Positions 34,256 through 47,935 of a DNA stretch of 64,000 nt are shown in pieces; positions within the stretch are counted from its first letter, which is position 1, and each line of letters begins with the position of its first letter. Source of the DNA: Trogon surrucura. Its lineage: Eukaryota; Chordata; Aves; Trogoniformes; Trogonidae. A program made the position numbers and the translations under genes. Location of the stretch: the NCBI GenBank assembly GCA_020746105.1, contig CM036626.1, forward strand, positions 14,836,001 to 14,900,000, read 5' to 3'. The notes under the pieces were generated by a model, which ran no database searches, was not told the DNA's origin, and saw only the letters and a program-made list of their open reading frames with translations.

Positions 34256-37200
34256 AAGTATGTCATTGCCAGGTGAAATACCCACCTTCCAGTCAGAAAT
34301 TTTTCAAGTCTAGGAAAAACAACCAATCTGATGGTTATTTTTATAGTCTGTACTATAATCTCCATAACTGGACATAAAGGTCAAGAGTGGAAGAAGCATT
34401 ATTGCACCACAGTATTGATTATTTTCATTTGTTTAAGAAAAGGAAGTTGTTATGAATTGGTATCTGCCTCCGATGATGAAGGTTAAAGATGAAAAGGTTT
34501 CTTACAAGAACTATAAACATCACTCCCTAATATCTTCTTTTACTCCACTTTTTCCCCCTCTTGGGAATGGATCGTGCCAAGCTGCATAAGGGACAAGTAG
34601 TTCCATATAGCCAGCTTCATTACAGTGAATATCAATTGAACTGTCTTCCTAATGGCATTGTGGATGGCCTTTGTATTTCATGTACCCAGGTGCATGTTAG
34701 TAGTGAAATTTGCTATATTTCAGACAATTACAAAATCTAGTGCTTATTTTAGTCACTTGTTAGCAACATTTTTTCAACTACTAGTAGCTGAAAAGCCTAA
34801 TTCACATTTTTTTTTTTTGTTCTTTGCAAATAGAATGTTTTTCAATGGAAACTTAGACTTCCTTTCAGATATTCAAAGATTAGGACCAAAAAAAAATATT
34901 AAATTGATGACTTTTATTCTTATTACTTTTATTCTTGTCAAATTAGACTTGTGTTATATATGAAATATCAAGTAAAGTTGAAAGTTTCTGGATGTTTTGT
35001 TTCCTGTAACTTTGTGTTGTGTTTGGTACATGTTACATAATAGGAAATCAAGCTGACTTTCTGTGTTCACTTTCAAAATGTGAAGATCAGCTGCTGAGAA
35101 AATGGTGGTTAAACATGAATGCAGATGAAAACTTCAGGAGCTTTTATGTACTATATTTTAATTCCAGCCTAATTACCTCTGTTTTGATAAAATTTAAAAT
35201 AAACACTGTAACATAGGAGGTAACAGAATAGGTTTTTTTTTGTTTCATTATTTAAATTTTCCTTTCATATTTTTTGTTAAAATTTCCTCAAGCTTTATGT
35301 GAAGTGTTCTTATGTTGGTGTGCTGGTAACTCAGGTTAACTTTAAGTTCCAACTCCCACCTTGAGTTCTTAATGGTATTCAGTTTTTAATCATAAAGGAA
35401 ATAAAATCTGCATATCAAGCATCCTTTCTGGATCAAATGAAAGTACTTCAGGCATGAAATAATTATGTAAACTTAATCATATTGCTGGTAGAATTTGATC
35501 ATTGGTAGCTCTCTCAGCACTGCAGCCAAACAGCTCAAAGTTATGGTGAATTGAGGGTATTTTTGAAAGAGGAAGAATACATATACATGACCATTCCTCT
35601 GTTAGACAGTTGAGCATGGAATACCGTCAGTTTGAGCATTTGCTTTTAGTGGCCAATGAGTGAATTTACTTTAAACTTCCCCCAAGTAAAAAGGAAAATT
35701 GTAAAGTCTTTGCTGCCAAGTTGCTTAGCTCTCACGGCGAGGGTCAAACCTGTTTTGCCTTCCTTCCGAGGGCAGCTTCCAACTGTGCTGTTCAGCAGCG
35801 CTTCCCAGGTCCTGCCATCGCGCGGGACTCACATGGGTGCAGGAAGTTGCAGGGACAGTGAGAGCAAGTAGCTTTTTGTGTTTGCAGGGGTTTCTCCTGA
35901 TAATTCAGCTAAGGACTACACTCAGTTTTCCATTAATAATCTATTTTGTAGTCGGCACGTTGTGTGCCACGTGAACTTCACTGTATTTGGAAACATTGCT
36001 GGGAAAATTCCAGCCACTCACAAAATCATTGCAATCAACCTGTGTGATAGTTGCAATTAATTGGAAATCTGAGACTTTTCAAGGAATTACAGGAAATCTG
36101 CAATGAGAGGATAGTCTTCCCTATGACGATTGCTCATTGTGAGTCTTATCTTTTATCATTTCGTTATACACCAGTCCAGAAATCTTTTACTGTTTGCATC
36201 ACTCTGCCACATGTTGTAGATTCTGACTGAGGATCCTCTGAACTAAAGGCTCTTCTAATTTATTTCATAGTCAAGGTTAACCTTGGAATTCTCTTTGTAT
36301 TACTTTATTTTAGACTTCAGCCAGGAAATAAGGGCTCAAGGAAAATTGGTTTCATAATGATGGAGGACAGATTTCTAAATAACCACGTACTTTGTACATC
36401 AAGGCATATATATAAGGCTATTAAAAAAAATTTAGGAAAATGAGATAAACTGGTTTACATTTTCTTTATTATGACACTGCAGATCAATTCATAGGGATGG
36501 TACCAACTTTGACTCTCAACAAAATAGATGGTCATAAACCCACATTATAGACTAGACTTTGCTTAATTTTATATCTGTAATTATTGGCCGTTCTATCTGT
36601 TACACTGTTAAGAGAAAAATACCTCTTTTTGACTTGGTCATTCAGTGCTTATCTCAGTTGATGGTCTAATGCAATGATTTGAGGGAAAATGGTGCTTGAT
36701 GCCTATGGCAGAGATGTTGCTGTAGTGCAGTTTATTTTATTTTCCCATTACAGGGCAAAAAACGAAATCAAATATCCTCCTACGCTTACTTGACACTGAA
36801 GGTGGCAGCTCATGTTCTGTTTTCCATATTTCATCCAGATCCATGTAGATTTCTCAAGTCTACAGAGGCTGATGTTAGCTTCCTGCTAGAAAGAAGATAG
36901 ACTTAATTATTTGGCAATATTCAGACTTCTATAGTATACAAACAGTTGTGGTACGCTTCTGGTTTTTTTTTTTTGCATAACTGAGTATATGTGAGCATGT
37001 GTATTTATATTCTGTTTTTCTGTTGAGTGCCTAGTATTTGTCGAGAAATAATAGAGAAGCATATTGTTTTATTTAATTAAGCCTTCATCTTTGATTATTT
37101 CTCATTTTTTAACAAAAATTGTGTTTTTATGTGCATATATATGTCCTGAGAATTCTTAGCCTAAGGAGCTTGATTGTCTTCACACTTGTGTTTAAAAATC

Positions 37201-38253
37201 AGTCTTGCAATTCTATGCCTACTCTGTGAAAGGCAAACCTCCGTAGAAACATTCTCACCCTGATTCCCATCCTACTCTGTTGATCATGACCTCTTTTCTT
37301 TTAGAGAGAAGGGCAATGGAGGCTTTTTCCTGGAAGGAATATGCATAGAATTATTTTTTAATCCCTGCATTTTCTCAACCTACTCCTGAAATTTGTATTA
37401 AAGGGAAATAAACGATTCCATCCTGTTCCATCTCTGGCGATATAACTCCAGTGTAAACTCATTTGCATGAGTTAAAGGTCTGGATATACATAACATTATC
37501 ATCAGATCTCAAACATCATTAATGTCATATTCTTGATGAAGAAACAGAGTTTAATATTCATATTAAAATATGCCTAGGGTATTTCTCTTTATTGCAGTCT
37601 TCCCAGTCTGGTTGTATCCACATGAAGATTCCAAGAATATAAATCTACAAACACTAAGGACATCATGGCATTTTTTACTAAACAAGGAGACAAAAGGTGA
37701 ATTATTTCATTTGTCCATGCCACGTATCTGCTATAGGATCAGTGGAGCTGCTCAGCCTGGAGAATCTGAAGTCTGTATTGCGCAAATACTGTTCCTTCTT
37801 CCCTGAGGTGCTAACGGTTTGGGCAAAGCTTTAGTGTTAACCACTGTGTGAACGTTAGCACTGAGGGAGCAAGGCAACCCATTCCTGCTTACTTCATTTA
37901 TTCAGTAAATTACTTACAATAAACCAAACGAATCACTCCCAAATTTCTTGGTTTCTATTTCGGTCTGAATTTAAGGTTTTCTGTAGGTAAGATGGTGTGA
38001 TTGCTTTCAGTGTTTTAGTGACAGTATTTCCAAAATCTTTATGCATTTATATGCATAAAAAAAGGGCACACATAGGTGCACAAACACATGCAAATATTAA
38101 CGGTAGTGTGCTTTGTCAGCTAAGAAAATGATGACAAATAATGCTAAAAAGAATGTAGCATATTGTCCTTTCTGCCACTAGGTGAGCTTGCTGAATTTTT
38201 TTTTTTCCCTTGAGAGTTGCAAGTATCCCAGTTTAAAGATATTTAGTTCAACT

Positions 38254-38298
38254 TGGTTTGTTGGAGGTGGTGTTGGCTTTTTGTTGTTTTGGTTTTAG
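38254..38298. repeat. T/G-rich low-complexity tract
   Basis: A stretch of ggtttgttggaggtggtgtt-type sequence followed by ttttgttgttttggtttt, almost without A or C. It belongs to the same class as the tracts at 11121, 28641, 47889 and 62081. Confidence 0.65.
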
Positions 38299-41200
38299 TA
38301 GCACTGCTGATAAATATCTCATGTGCCAGCTGCACTCAGGACTTGTTTTGTGGTGGAAAGAAGAAAGCTACATGATTTAAGGCTAGTGACAGTTTTACTG
38401 TATTGTCACAACTTCAAGAAAACTATGGCTCTCAATGAAAAAATAGAAACTGTTTTCTGTATCAGAGAGCTTACTATAGGATGCATCACAGGGCTGTGTT
38501 TGTTTTCCTGCTGCTCGTTTGCCATCTGAGTGAAATCCTGACCACTTGGGGGAAGAAACTAATCCAGGTAGGAATTTAGGATTAAGGATTAGTCTACATG
38601 TTTTAGGTCTTACAGAAACAAGTTGGTTTTTTTTTTTTCTTTAAATTTTACGGTGTGAGGAAGCTTTTTTGAGGATAGAACTCTTGATGTTAGATTTCTG
38701 TTTCTTACTACTTTTGTGTTAGAACCGATAGGCAGTTAGGAAAATGAGAAGTAGGAGCAAGTATAGCAGAAGAGCAGAGGACAGAAAAGGCTGGTAGAGG
38801 TTGGCTCAGTCATCTAGAACATGGGCAGTGCTGGGAGAAGTCTTTGATCCTTTGTCTTCAACACTTCTCCCAACTCCCTTCTCCTTTCTGAGGAGAAGGA
38901 TAGTTGCTGATTTTTTAAATTATTTTTTTTAAAAGAATTTCCTGCTGAGATTTTTTTTCTTCCCCCCTCCCCTTGGTGCTAGGCATAAACTATCCTTCTT
39001 TCTATCTTCAGCTTGCCATCTGTTAGCAGAAAGTGATGAGTCTGAAGAAAACTGCTTTGAAAAGTAGGGTAGCTTCCCTCACGAGGAGGTGCTGTGAAGA
39101 CTTGACAGGTTCGTTGTGACCATTTGCCTTCTTTGTCCTCGTCGTTAATAATCAGAAAATGGCTTGGTTTTAACTTGTGCAAAATATTTGTCTAGCTAGA
39201 AAGAATAAATTACTTCAGTTCCCTTTTCTGGGCTTATAATAAATTTACTTTTGTTGAGATTGCTGTTGCATATGTATGATTTCTTGCTGAGTTTCCAAAG
39301 AGAAAAGAATCTCATAAGCAAACACGTTGAGAGGTGATTCATCCCTGAAACCTAGATTCCTTTCCTGACTTCGTCTGTGCTTTTGGGGGGAGTAGAATAG
39401 GGAAAAATGCAAAGGGAGAAGATGGAATGAGTGAGGAGGAGCTGCAAGGATTTGGCAGTTGTTGCCCTCAGAAACGTTCAGATCAAATCTGTTGGCGTGC
39501 CTTTGCATTCATCTTCTCTTTCCCTACACTTCAATAGTTCTTGAATCCTTGGGCTGGCTTTAGTCTATTTGGCAGGCAGGTAGGGACAGAAAGACATTGA
39601 GTTCGTGCCAGCAGTGAAAACAGATGACCAGGCTGAGGTGAAAAAAAAGCCCTAAGAAGAAGGTTCATGATCCCTGCTGAATACCAAAAAGCTGCTTGGG
39701 AATAAGATCTTATGAAATGTCACTAATTTGTGAAGAAAGCTCCATTTTAATCTTGCATATTATTAGACAGCAAAGAAGCAAACAAGGCTTCATTAGCTCA
39801 GCTAGTCACAGAGGTTTTTTCTTTATTTCTTCCTGCTCTTAGTTGTATAACCATTCTGCATTCATAATTTACATTTCCTTAGGACAGGTTTTTCTCAATG
39901 GCCCGTCATTACTGGTATTCTTCTCTGCCTGAACTAATACCTTATTTTTACTTAATTAGAACTATTGTTGCTGTTGCAGTAGTGCAGAGTACTTTGTATC
40001 CTAAGGAGCAAAAGCCATGAAAGGTTGGTAGCTTCACTACCCATTATATGATGATCTTGGCAATACTGTAAATCAGAGTTGTGCTTAATTTTGCATTTGA
40101 AAAATTGAATCTTGTCTTGTAGTCTCATATATCTCTTCTTATTCAGGATTTTCTGTTATCTTGTACATGGTCTCTGGAGTACACACTGGCCTTTAATTGC
40201 AAAAGCTTGTTTTCTGTACAAATTTTGATTTGTTTAATAATCCTAACGTTACTTTTCTCTATTCGGGGGCAACTCTGCCTAATTTTTATAGTGTCCACTT
40301 AATACTTTTCAATAATAATGAAAAAACATGAAGCCGCCTTATTTTTCATTACTTTAACACAGATATTTAGTAATTCTTTTAACAGACCTGATTTGATTTC
40401 TTTTTGGTTTTAGAATTAACACCATTACATGGCACAATGAAAAAAAAAAATCGTAGACTTTTATTTATGGATTCATTATTTTTTATTTTCTTAAGGAAAG
40501 ATAAAGCTACAGTTTTGTATTCATATTCTTGATGTGCTGGCAATAGCTGTGTATGGTGCAGATCATTCTTATATGGTTGATGTGTCCTTGTCTTGGTTTA
40601 CGCTGCTGTTTTACTAGTGGCAGAATGCTGTTGCCCGTGTTTCTTTTATATCCATTAAACAAACCCTCAATTTTCTACATGTTGGTATCTTTTGACATTC
40701 CATACATTTTCCAAACTGCACGTTGTAGTAGGTTTTCTAAGGTAGCTATTGTATTCAGATATGTGGTATGTCTGTTACTTGACAAGCTAATGTTTGTCTT
40801 CCGTGTTGTTCCATCATCTTCACTTTCGTAAACTCTCCTGATATTTTGTTTTTTGTATTCCAGCTCATTGTTTTGTCAGAGTGTTTCATGGGTGCCTGAA
40901 ATATTTCTGAATTTTCTATCCAACCTATCTATACTACTTCTTGGAATCTGATCTTGCTTGAATTTTAATTCTGTTTAACAATTCACTTAAAATAACCGCT
41001 AAGATATTGCGGTAATATCGAAGAAGCTTTAAATATTTTGTAAATATCTCTCTCGATTAACTTCCATGCACACCGCAGCGTTTGTATAATATATAAAGGT
41101 TTGAAGTTTTTGTGCAGTGTAGACCCTGCAATATGACAAGGAGAGTCATGTAGTTCAGCTGAGATGTTAAACCCTTCTGGTGATACCTGATGGTTAGAAT

Positions 41201-43460
41201 AAGAAATCTAGGAATTCTTCAGAATTGTTTACTTGGTCCTGAATACCTTCAGGTATCCAGCTGTTAGGTTCACCAAGCCAGTGGTGAGAAAGTGACGGCG
41301 GTTCACTTGAGTGCTTTTAAAAGTACACCCTTAGCCTCTGATTCAGTTTCACCTCTGCAATGATCGTTTCCTCGTTACCTGCTTAGATAATTTAAGACTC
41401 CGATGTAGTGGGCCTTTCAGTTCTGTCAGCGTAGGCGGCACCATCAGTCTCCCAACCCACTGAGCTGCTGGGCGCTGCATCAGCTGTTCTGACAGGAGGG
41501 GCTCGAGGCTTTTCCCTTTCTGTAGGGGCTGGCCATGCCCCTGCACGGCTGGGTTACAGCCAGCAAGGTGGAGGAGTGGGCCCATTGTGAGACCCCTGGA
41601 ATCATTTCAGTTCAGCCCTTCAAATACAATCCTTGAGTCATGTTAAAATTGACTTGAGTATTCTGGAAACGCATACCTGTTTCTGATTGTCAGCTTAGCC
41701 ACAGGTTTCTTTTTGTAATTGCCTCATTTTCACACATTCCTTTCAGATGATGACTCTACAAAATCTGCTTTAGGTTGTGTCTGCGCTTGTTTTACATTTT
41801 CTTACTTTGGGTTTTGTTAAGCACAGTGCAATAGAGTACACATTATTTGTTTTAATGGGCATCAGGATGTAAGAAATAATCCAATTTCAGGCTTGATATA
41901 CTGTTTAAAAAAGTTCTCTTCTGAAAGTGGTATATCACCAAACATACAGGCTTGGGGTCATGTGAGGTTCTCGTCCTTTATGATGTTTTTCTTAGTTTAG
42001 TTGCAACTTTGTCACCTATGTCCCAAAGCTAACTCACAGCTACCCTGTGTTCCACTTACATAAACTTTATATTTAATGAAACTAGACTTAATGCCCAGAG
42101 ATAAATCTGTGATGCACTCTGACCTGCCTGCATTTCTATTATCTGTGCCTCTATAAACATTGTCTAATAGTAGTAAATAAAGAAGAAAATCATTGTTGAG
42201 AATATTTGCTAAGTGAGGAGGGAAATCATTTTTGACAGCTAGAACATGCATTGGGCCTTAAGGCAAATGCAAAAAAAATATTTATTAATATATATAGAAG
42301 GGCTTTTCCTTTCTTTCCAGTACTGTAAGGGAGGCTGATGGGGGACAGTACAGATGAAGAATACAATTAGATGTCAAGATGTTTTACGTTGCCTAAAGCA
42401 CACTTAAGATTTACTCATAAAAAAAGCAGTCAATTTAATTCTGCTTCTAGAAAGCCAGGCATGGGAGAGATAATTAATTCATACAGTGGCCAAAGGAATT
42501 TCTGTGTCCATAATTGTGAGTGATAATTGTTTTCCTAAATGATCATAGGTAATTACGATTCGATTTTGTAAATTTCTCCTGCTTACAAGGTTCTAAATCA
42601 GGAGGCCTGCAGGCTAAAAATCCCATTTTCAGTGATTGTATTTTTCCTTTGTTCCTTTTCTTCTTCCTGCCCTCTTCTGCTTACCTAACTGCGGCTCCTG
42701 TCCTAGCCAGGTAGTCTGGCCAAAATAGCTCCTGCCATCTGGAGCAGTCACTATGAACCTCTCGGTGACTTCCTCTCATTTGAAATGTCAGCTTGAATCT
42801 TTTCTCCCTTGCTTACTGCTCCTTAATTTTCTTTTCATTTTGTTATTCATTATTCAACAAGGTGACTGTGTTGTTTGATTGTGTTGATGTACAGTATGCA
42901 TGAAAAATGCTAGGCAGAGCAGAGCTCGATGTTTTTCCTTCGCTGTCTTCCCCATTATCCTAATCCACATCAGGGTCTGGCTGCTACTGATATGTCATCT
43001 CTCCTATGAGAATTATCTGGTATGATGTATTGCAATTAGATTGAGATTCAATATGAGTGCAGAGCTGTCTAAATTTTCTTTTAAAACATGCAAAGAAAAT
43101 AAAATTCAGACAAGCCCACCATTTTTCAATTAAGATCAGTTTTCTCATATCATTCCCAACACATTTTTGCGTTTTCAGATGTTTGGTGAATTGCTGAATT
43201 TTCTGATAAGCAAACTAAGCATTGTTTTTTTTTTTTTTTTCTTAAAGGTTATTCCTGTCACTGTGCAATTAGGCAGAAATGTCAATTTTGTTCTCTTTTT
43301 AAATAAAACACACTTAGATTTGTAGGTTTCTTTGAAGTCACAGTCTAGGACATTGATCATGAAAAACTAGGAGCACATTCAAAAATTGTTGCATTAAATT
43401 AGTTTAACAATTATTTTAAGACACTCTTCTGAATAATGGCATGAATATTTTACAATGTTG

Positions 43461-43760
43461 TCATAGAATCATACAGTTATAGAATGTTGGGGGCTGGAAG
43501 GGACCACTAGAGATGAGTTAGTCCAACTCTCTGCCAGAGGAGGATCATCTAGTGCAGCCACACAGGAATGTGGCCAGGCGGAGTTTGAAGTCTCTAGTGA
43601 AGGAGATTCCACGTCCTCTGTGGACAGCCTGTGCCAGGACTGTGGCACCCTCACGGTAAAGAAATTTCTCCTCATGTTGAGATGGAACTTCCTGTGTTCT
43701 GACTTAAACCCATTATTTCTTGTTCTATTGCTGGGCACCACTAAAAAGAGATTGTATCCT
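43461..43760 (-). mobile_element. CR1 LINE, 5'-truncated, minus strand, degenerate
   Basis: It starts with the complement of the CR1 3' tip (tcatagaatcatacagttat), followed by 'ggctggaagggaccactaga', 'gtccaactct', 'aagtctctagtgaaggagat', 'ctgtggacagcctgtgccag' and 'aagaaatttctcctcatgtt'. It fades after 'gggcaccactaaaaagag'. About 300 bases of the CR1 3' end are present. A minus-strand frame still resembles the end of the CR1 reverse-transcriptase frame (HLNMRRNFFTVRV, then ESPSLET), but it has diverged. It looks intermediate in age between the plus-strand copies and the copy at 59094. Confidence 0.92.
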
Positions 43761-45321
43761 AGAATTAGGCTTAGGACAGAGGCTGATTCGTGGTAGTAGA
43801 TGGTTAGAATTTACAAGATGAGGCTGTTAGCGATGCGTTTGGCTACGGAGAGTGTAAGCAGTGCAGTCAGTAAGCTTTCCTACACAGCTCTGCTGGTAAA
43901 ACTCAGTCCTTGGTTGCTTGTGGACAGCAGGGGCATAGAGTACTGGAATGTTTAAGTGCTTTAATTGACCAAAGAGCAAAGTGTTTTTACCAGACCTGTT
44001 TTCTTGTAGCATTTGCGTAATCTTTTAAGTTAGAAGTTACTCATACATAATATACTCTAGAAATTCTCATTCTGTTGAAAATTGGGAGTAGCATGTGGTT
44101 GTTTAATCTTCCTTTTAGATATTTGTCCTGTCTTTTTGAGTTCAAACAAAGTATGTACAATGCCTTGGACTGCAGCTGTAGCGATTTTATCCAAAGAAGG
44201 ATTTTTAGAGTGTAATGGATATCTGTCATTTATAAAGAGCTATTTCCATTGCTAGCTTTCACTCTTCTGTGAAATCAGTGGTTTCTGGATCAAAACTTTG
44301 ATAGCGGTGTGAAATTAGGGGCAATGAAAGATGATGGGAGGAGGTTGCTAGCAAAGAGAAAATGTACATTTCCAGGACCACTTTTGGTGTTGAGATGCTC
44401 TTGCCCGAGAAGGGAGCTTCCCAGAGATGGCTTCGTTTCAGTTTTGCCTCGTGTCCTAATGGCTGCTTTTTGTCTGCATGCCTTCACTGGAAAAGGCTTT
44501 ATTCATGACCTTGCTGTATTTTCTTCCTGGGTACATATCCAGGGAAATGCATGTCTGACAACTCACAATCAAAGCTTCCTCTGTAAAGAAATGGGCTTGC
44601 TTAAAGAATTAAGCGTGAGACCTTGAGCTGCTTTTGCAATTGCTTGTGAGAGACTTGATATACATCTGCTGTGTCACAGCGATGTAACCGTTAAAGCAAG
44701 CAGGTAGTCACAGTTTGTACCATCTTGAGCTGGTGTGTCATCTTCACCCTGTACTTCAGCTCTACCGGAGAGACAAATGCAGTAAGGACTGTGGCCAGGA
44801 AGCTGGCTGTGTAGCTGCAGTTTCCCAGGAAGCAGAAGCTGGAAGTGAAAGGAAGAGGGGGAAATCACAAACTGTGACTGGTGTAGCTGTAGCAAGTGGA
44901 CGTTTCATGTGCTGGCTTGAAATAAACTTAATGCGATAGTTACGTTTGGGAATCTTCACATCTACTCCCTGCAAATGCAGATACTGCTGCACATGGCACT
45001 CGTCAGTGCCTCGCCTTAGGGGACTGAGAAACCTCACTTGATGCTCTTCTGCCTTAGTGTGTGGGGGCCAGTAGCTGAGTGGAGCTGGGTTCTGTTTTTT
45101 TCAGGCTTTGTATCTTTCACACTATCACTGCAAAAATAGTAAGGGCCATGAGATAGGCGGTGCCTAATCCACACTGTGTGGGTGCATTTGGGGTATCAGA
45201 GTTCTGAGCTACAGTGGTCACCAAACAAAACTTTGTGTTTTATGGGCAGTGTTTCATGTTTCTTTTTTAAAATATTTTTTTTTCTACTGAAACAACAGTG
45301 TTATTCTTTCATTTGCTCCAG

Positions 45322-45371
45322 TGTTAGATTTCTTTGCCACATTTATAGCAAACCCTTGAGAAGCTAAGCAG
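45322..45371 (+). other. Possible non-coding exon
   Basis: A strong acceptor (attctttcatttgctccag) and a strong donor (aagcag|gtaagg) enclose 50 nt, and all three frames contain a stop. If real, it would be a 5' UTR exon of a gene further right or an exon of a long non-coding RNA. Isolated acceptor/donor pairs at this spacing do occur by chance in a window this long. Confidence 0.2.
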
Positions 45372-47888
45372 GTAAGGAAGTCCTGCAGGATACAGAAGCT
45401 GCTTTTTTAGTTTTAGGTGCTAATTTTAATGGAAGAGACATTTGGGCAAGTATTATTACTTGCATAGAGATTCTTTGAAGTGCTGGACTGGAACAGCCTT
45501 TGTGTTTTAGAGACGAATAAAATTTACCATTTTTCCAGTGAGTCAGGTCGAATTAACTGGAAAGAAGAGAACCCGTTATTTCTGATTGATTCATTTTGGC
45601 TTATGAAGGCTGTTTTGAAGATTGGTAATTCTGTATGGGGAACAGGATGGCATTTTGCATGAAGTATTTAAATTATTATTGGCAATTACAATATCCAAGG
45701 CAAGCTGATGAGTTTTGTGTAAGGCCATCATTTAGCAATCTGCAACAGCTTAGTGAGTGGTTTTTGTTTTGTTGGTATCTTTGGGTAGTATGAGCGGAAA
45801 AAAAGATTGCAAAGTTGCCTTTTGCAGAGCAGATGGTAATGGCTGTAAAGAAGCAGGAGGCTAAGAAAGCTGTCTTGGTCAGACGAAACTTTGCAGAGTG
45901 CCTTTTAAAATACTTATGCGTCATATTTATTCGCAGACTGCTTCCGCTGTGGTGTCCAGAATATGCTGCTTTAGATGCTCACAGTAACAAGAAGTCTGTA
46001 GAAGGCACCGCGAGCGTAATTACTCCAGTGACTAACTTGGTGGGAGTGAGCGAGCAGCTGACTTGGCTCTTTGGGAGTGTGCTGCTCAGGGCTGCGGTGA
46101 TGCTGCCAAAGTGCCGTGCTTTTCTGGTGAAACTGCATCAAATGCTTCCTGCAATCCACAGAACAAATAAGGCAAGTGGGACTCCCTTCTGCAAGTGTCC
46201 TTTTCAATTAACTTGATTGCAACTGGAGGAAGATTAGCAGTTTTGAACTTGGTGCCGGTTCACTCTTACACGTGTAGGGAGAGTGTTTCATCTTTCTTGA
46301 GCTGCTCTGGTGCTGTTTGGGAGTAGATAAGAAGCAGGAAGTGTTGCATTTGTTATTTTCAAATCAGAAAGCAAAGAGTGAAAATAGGATGTTATAAATA
46401 AGGGTAAATACCGAAAAGAGTATTTTGGTTTTCTCTTACTGATTTAGGACTGGCGTTAGCCCTTCACTTGGAAGGCTGTGGTGTAGGGATGGTGCTGCTT
46501 CTCCCTAACATAGTGCTGTGTATTTTGGTGGGTCATGATGATTTTTGAAATGACTGTGTATGTATAGCTTCTCACTGACTTGTCCCATTTGTTTTCTAGT
46601 GTCACAAATTGTTATGTTGGTTTCATACTTTTATTTTTAATCTCTGAAGATAAGGAAAAATATTCTTGCAATCCTATTAACCTGTGGTAGGAGACAATGC
46701 CTTGTCTGCCTTCCTCATTGAACACTTGCCTTGAGACTTCATGCATCTGCTTTTCCTTCACAAGTATTTTCTCTCTCTTTTCTTTAAATATGCAGGGTCT
46801 TCACTCGACGAAAGACTAGTGTCACTCTAACCTGAGGAGTGTAGGTGTGCCATTGTGCTTTCTGTGATTCCCAGTTGCAAGAACATACTTGACTATTGAG
46901 CCATTGTCTTATTTTCCTACCTGCTTTTTCCTTGATTGCCATAAATTCCAGAATTACGATGGTACAAGGCAGGGTTAGCAACCCAGGGCAGGCCATTAAA
47001 CTGCAGCTTATGCACATAATTTTAACGTTTACCTGTCTGGGCAAGTCCTGCGAGCTTCTAAGCTGCCTTCCCCCCAAGCAAGTACCCCCTTGAAGTGCCA
47101 GTCTTCAGGGAAGCTGAGGATTCAGGAGTCTTGAGCTGCTGTCACTCTGGGAGGCAACATACAAGTGGTCTTGTACACTGCTCATGATTTTGTTCTTTGC
47201 AGGAAGCAGCTCTCAGCTTTTGCCAGATCAGGAGCCTTAGACTTGTTACAGACCTTTACCTGGAAATGAGAAGTGTGATTTGATATCCTTTCTCTCTGTC
47301 CTTGGGGCTCAGTGAGTAATGTTTACCACACGTAGTTTGGGTCATTTCTTTGTGTATGTATTTCCTATTAATGTTCTTGCATAGAAACTCTTGCAGTCTT
47401 TATGGCATTATCACATATCCGTTCCACTTCAGTCATACCAAGCATGAATGCTAATACAGGTTCTGAAAGCAAGTAAACGCTAAGAGAAAATATTGCCAGT
47501 TATAACAGAATGCTCTGCTAAAATTGTTTTTTTCATCCAAGCATGAACTTGGATTAAAAATTGCTTCTAAAAATACTGTTTTAGGTGACTGCTCAAACAG
47601 TTCTTTGGTAATATTGACAGCAACACAGTTGATCAAACAATACCTTTTAGACACATGTCCCCTGCTGTATGATTAAATCACTTAACATTGCAAGTTTGTA
47701 TAAAGAATGTAAGACAAGTGTGAACTGGGTGTAACTTATTTTGCTGTCATAATGTCAGCACTTCTGTGAAGAAGGTACTGGCTAATGGCAATCCCACCCA
47801 GAGACCAAGACTACGAAATGTTTAAAAACTTACGCACCTGTAATCTGGTGAAGTTCTGATTCTTCTCTCTAATAGCAGTTGGAATTTT

Positions 47889-47935
47889 TGGACTGGGGTT
47901 TTAGTTCTTTGTTTGTTTGGTTTTGGTTTTTTTTA
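47889..47935. repeat. T/G-rich low-complexity tract
   Basis: A stretch of ggactggggttttagttctt followed by gtttgtttggttttggtttt, ending in a T run. It belongs to the same class as the tracts at 11121, 28641, 38254 and 62081. Confidence 0.65.

Larger units (their letters stand above)
33891..43460. other. Intergenic DNA, no gene seen
   Basis: About 9.5 kb of AT-rich unique sequence. There is a T21 run at 34235-34255, a second AATAAA at 35198, a T/G tract at 38254-38298 and another T run at about 43225-43241. The block at 42470-42600 contains several homeodomain-type ATTA strings and may be a non-coding element. No exon pair with matching phases was found. Confidence 0.45.

Noticed and set aside
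37741-37770. 'ctgctcagcctggagaat' resembling an internal CR1 block
   Set aside because: The preceding and following CR1 blocks are missing, so this is probably coincidence.
45815-46216. 133-codon open frame, the longest outside the CR1 frame and one other
   Set aside because: No recognisable domain, no splice or promoter context, and mixed composition. A frame of this length is not surprising in 64 kb read in six frames.
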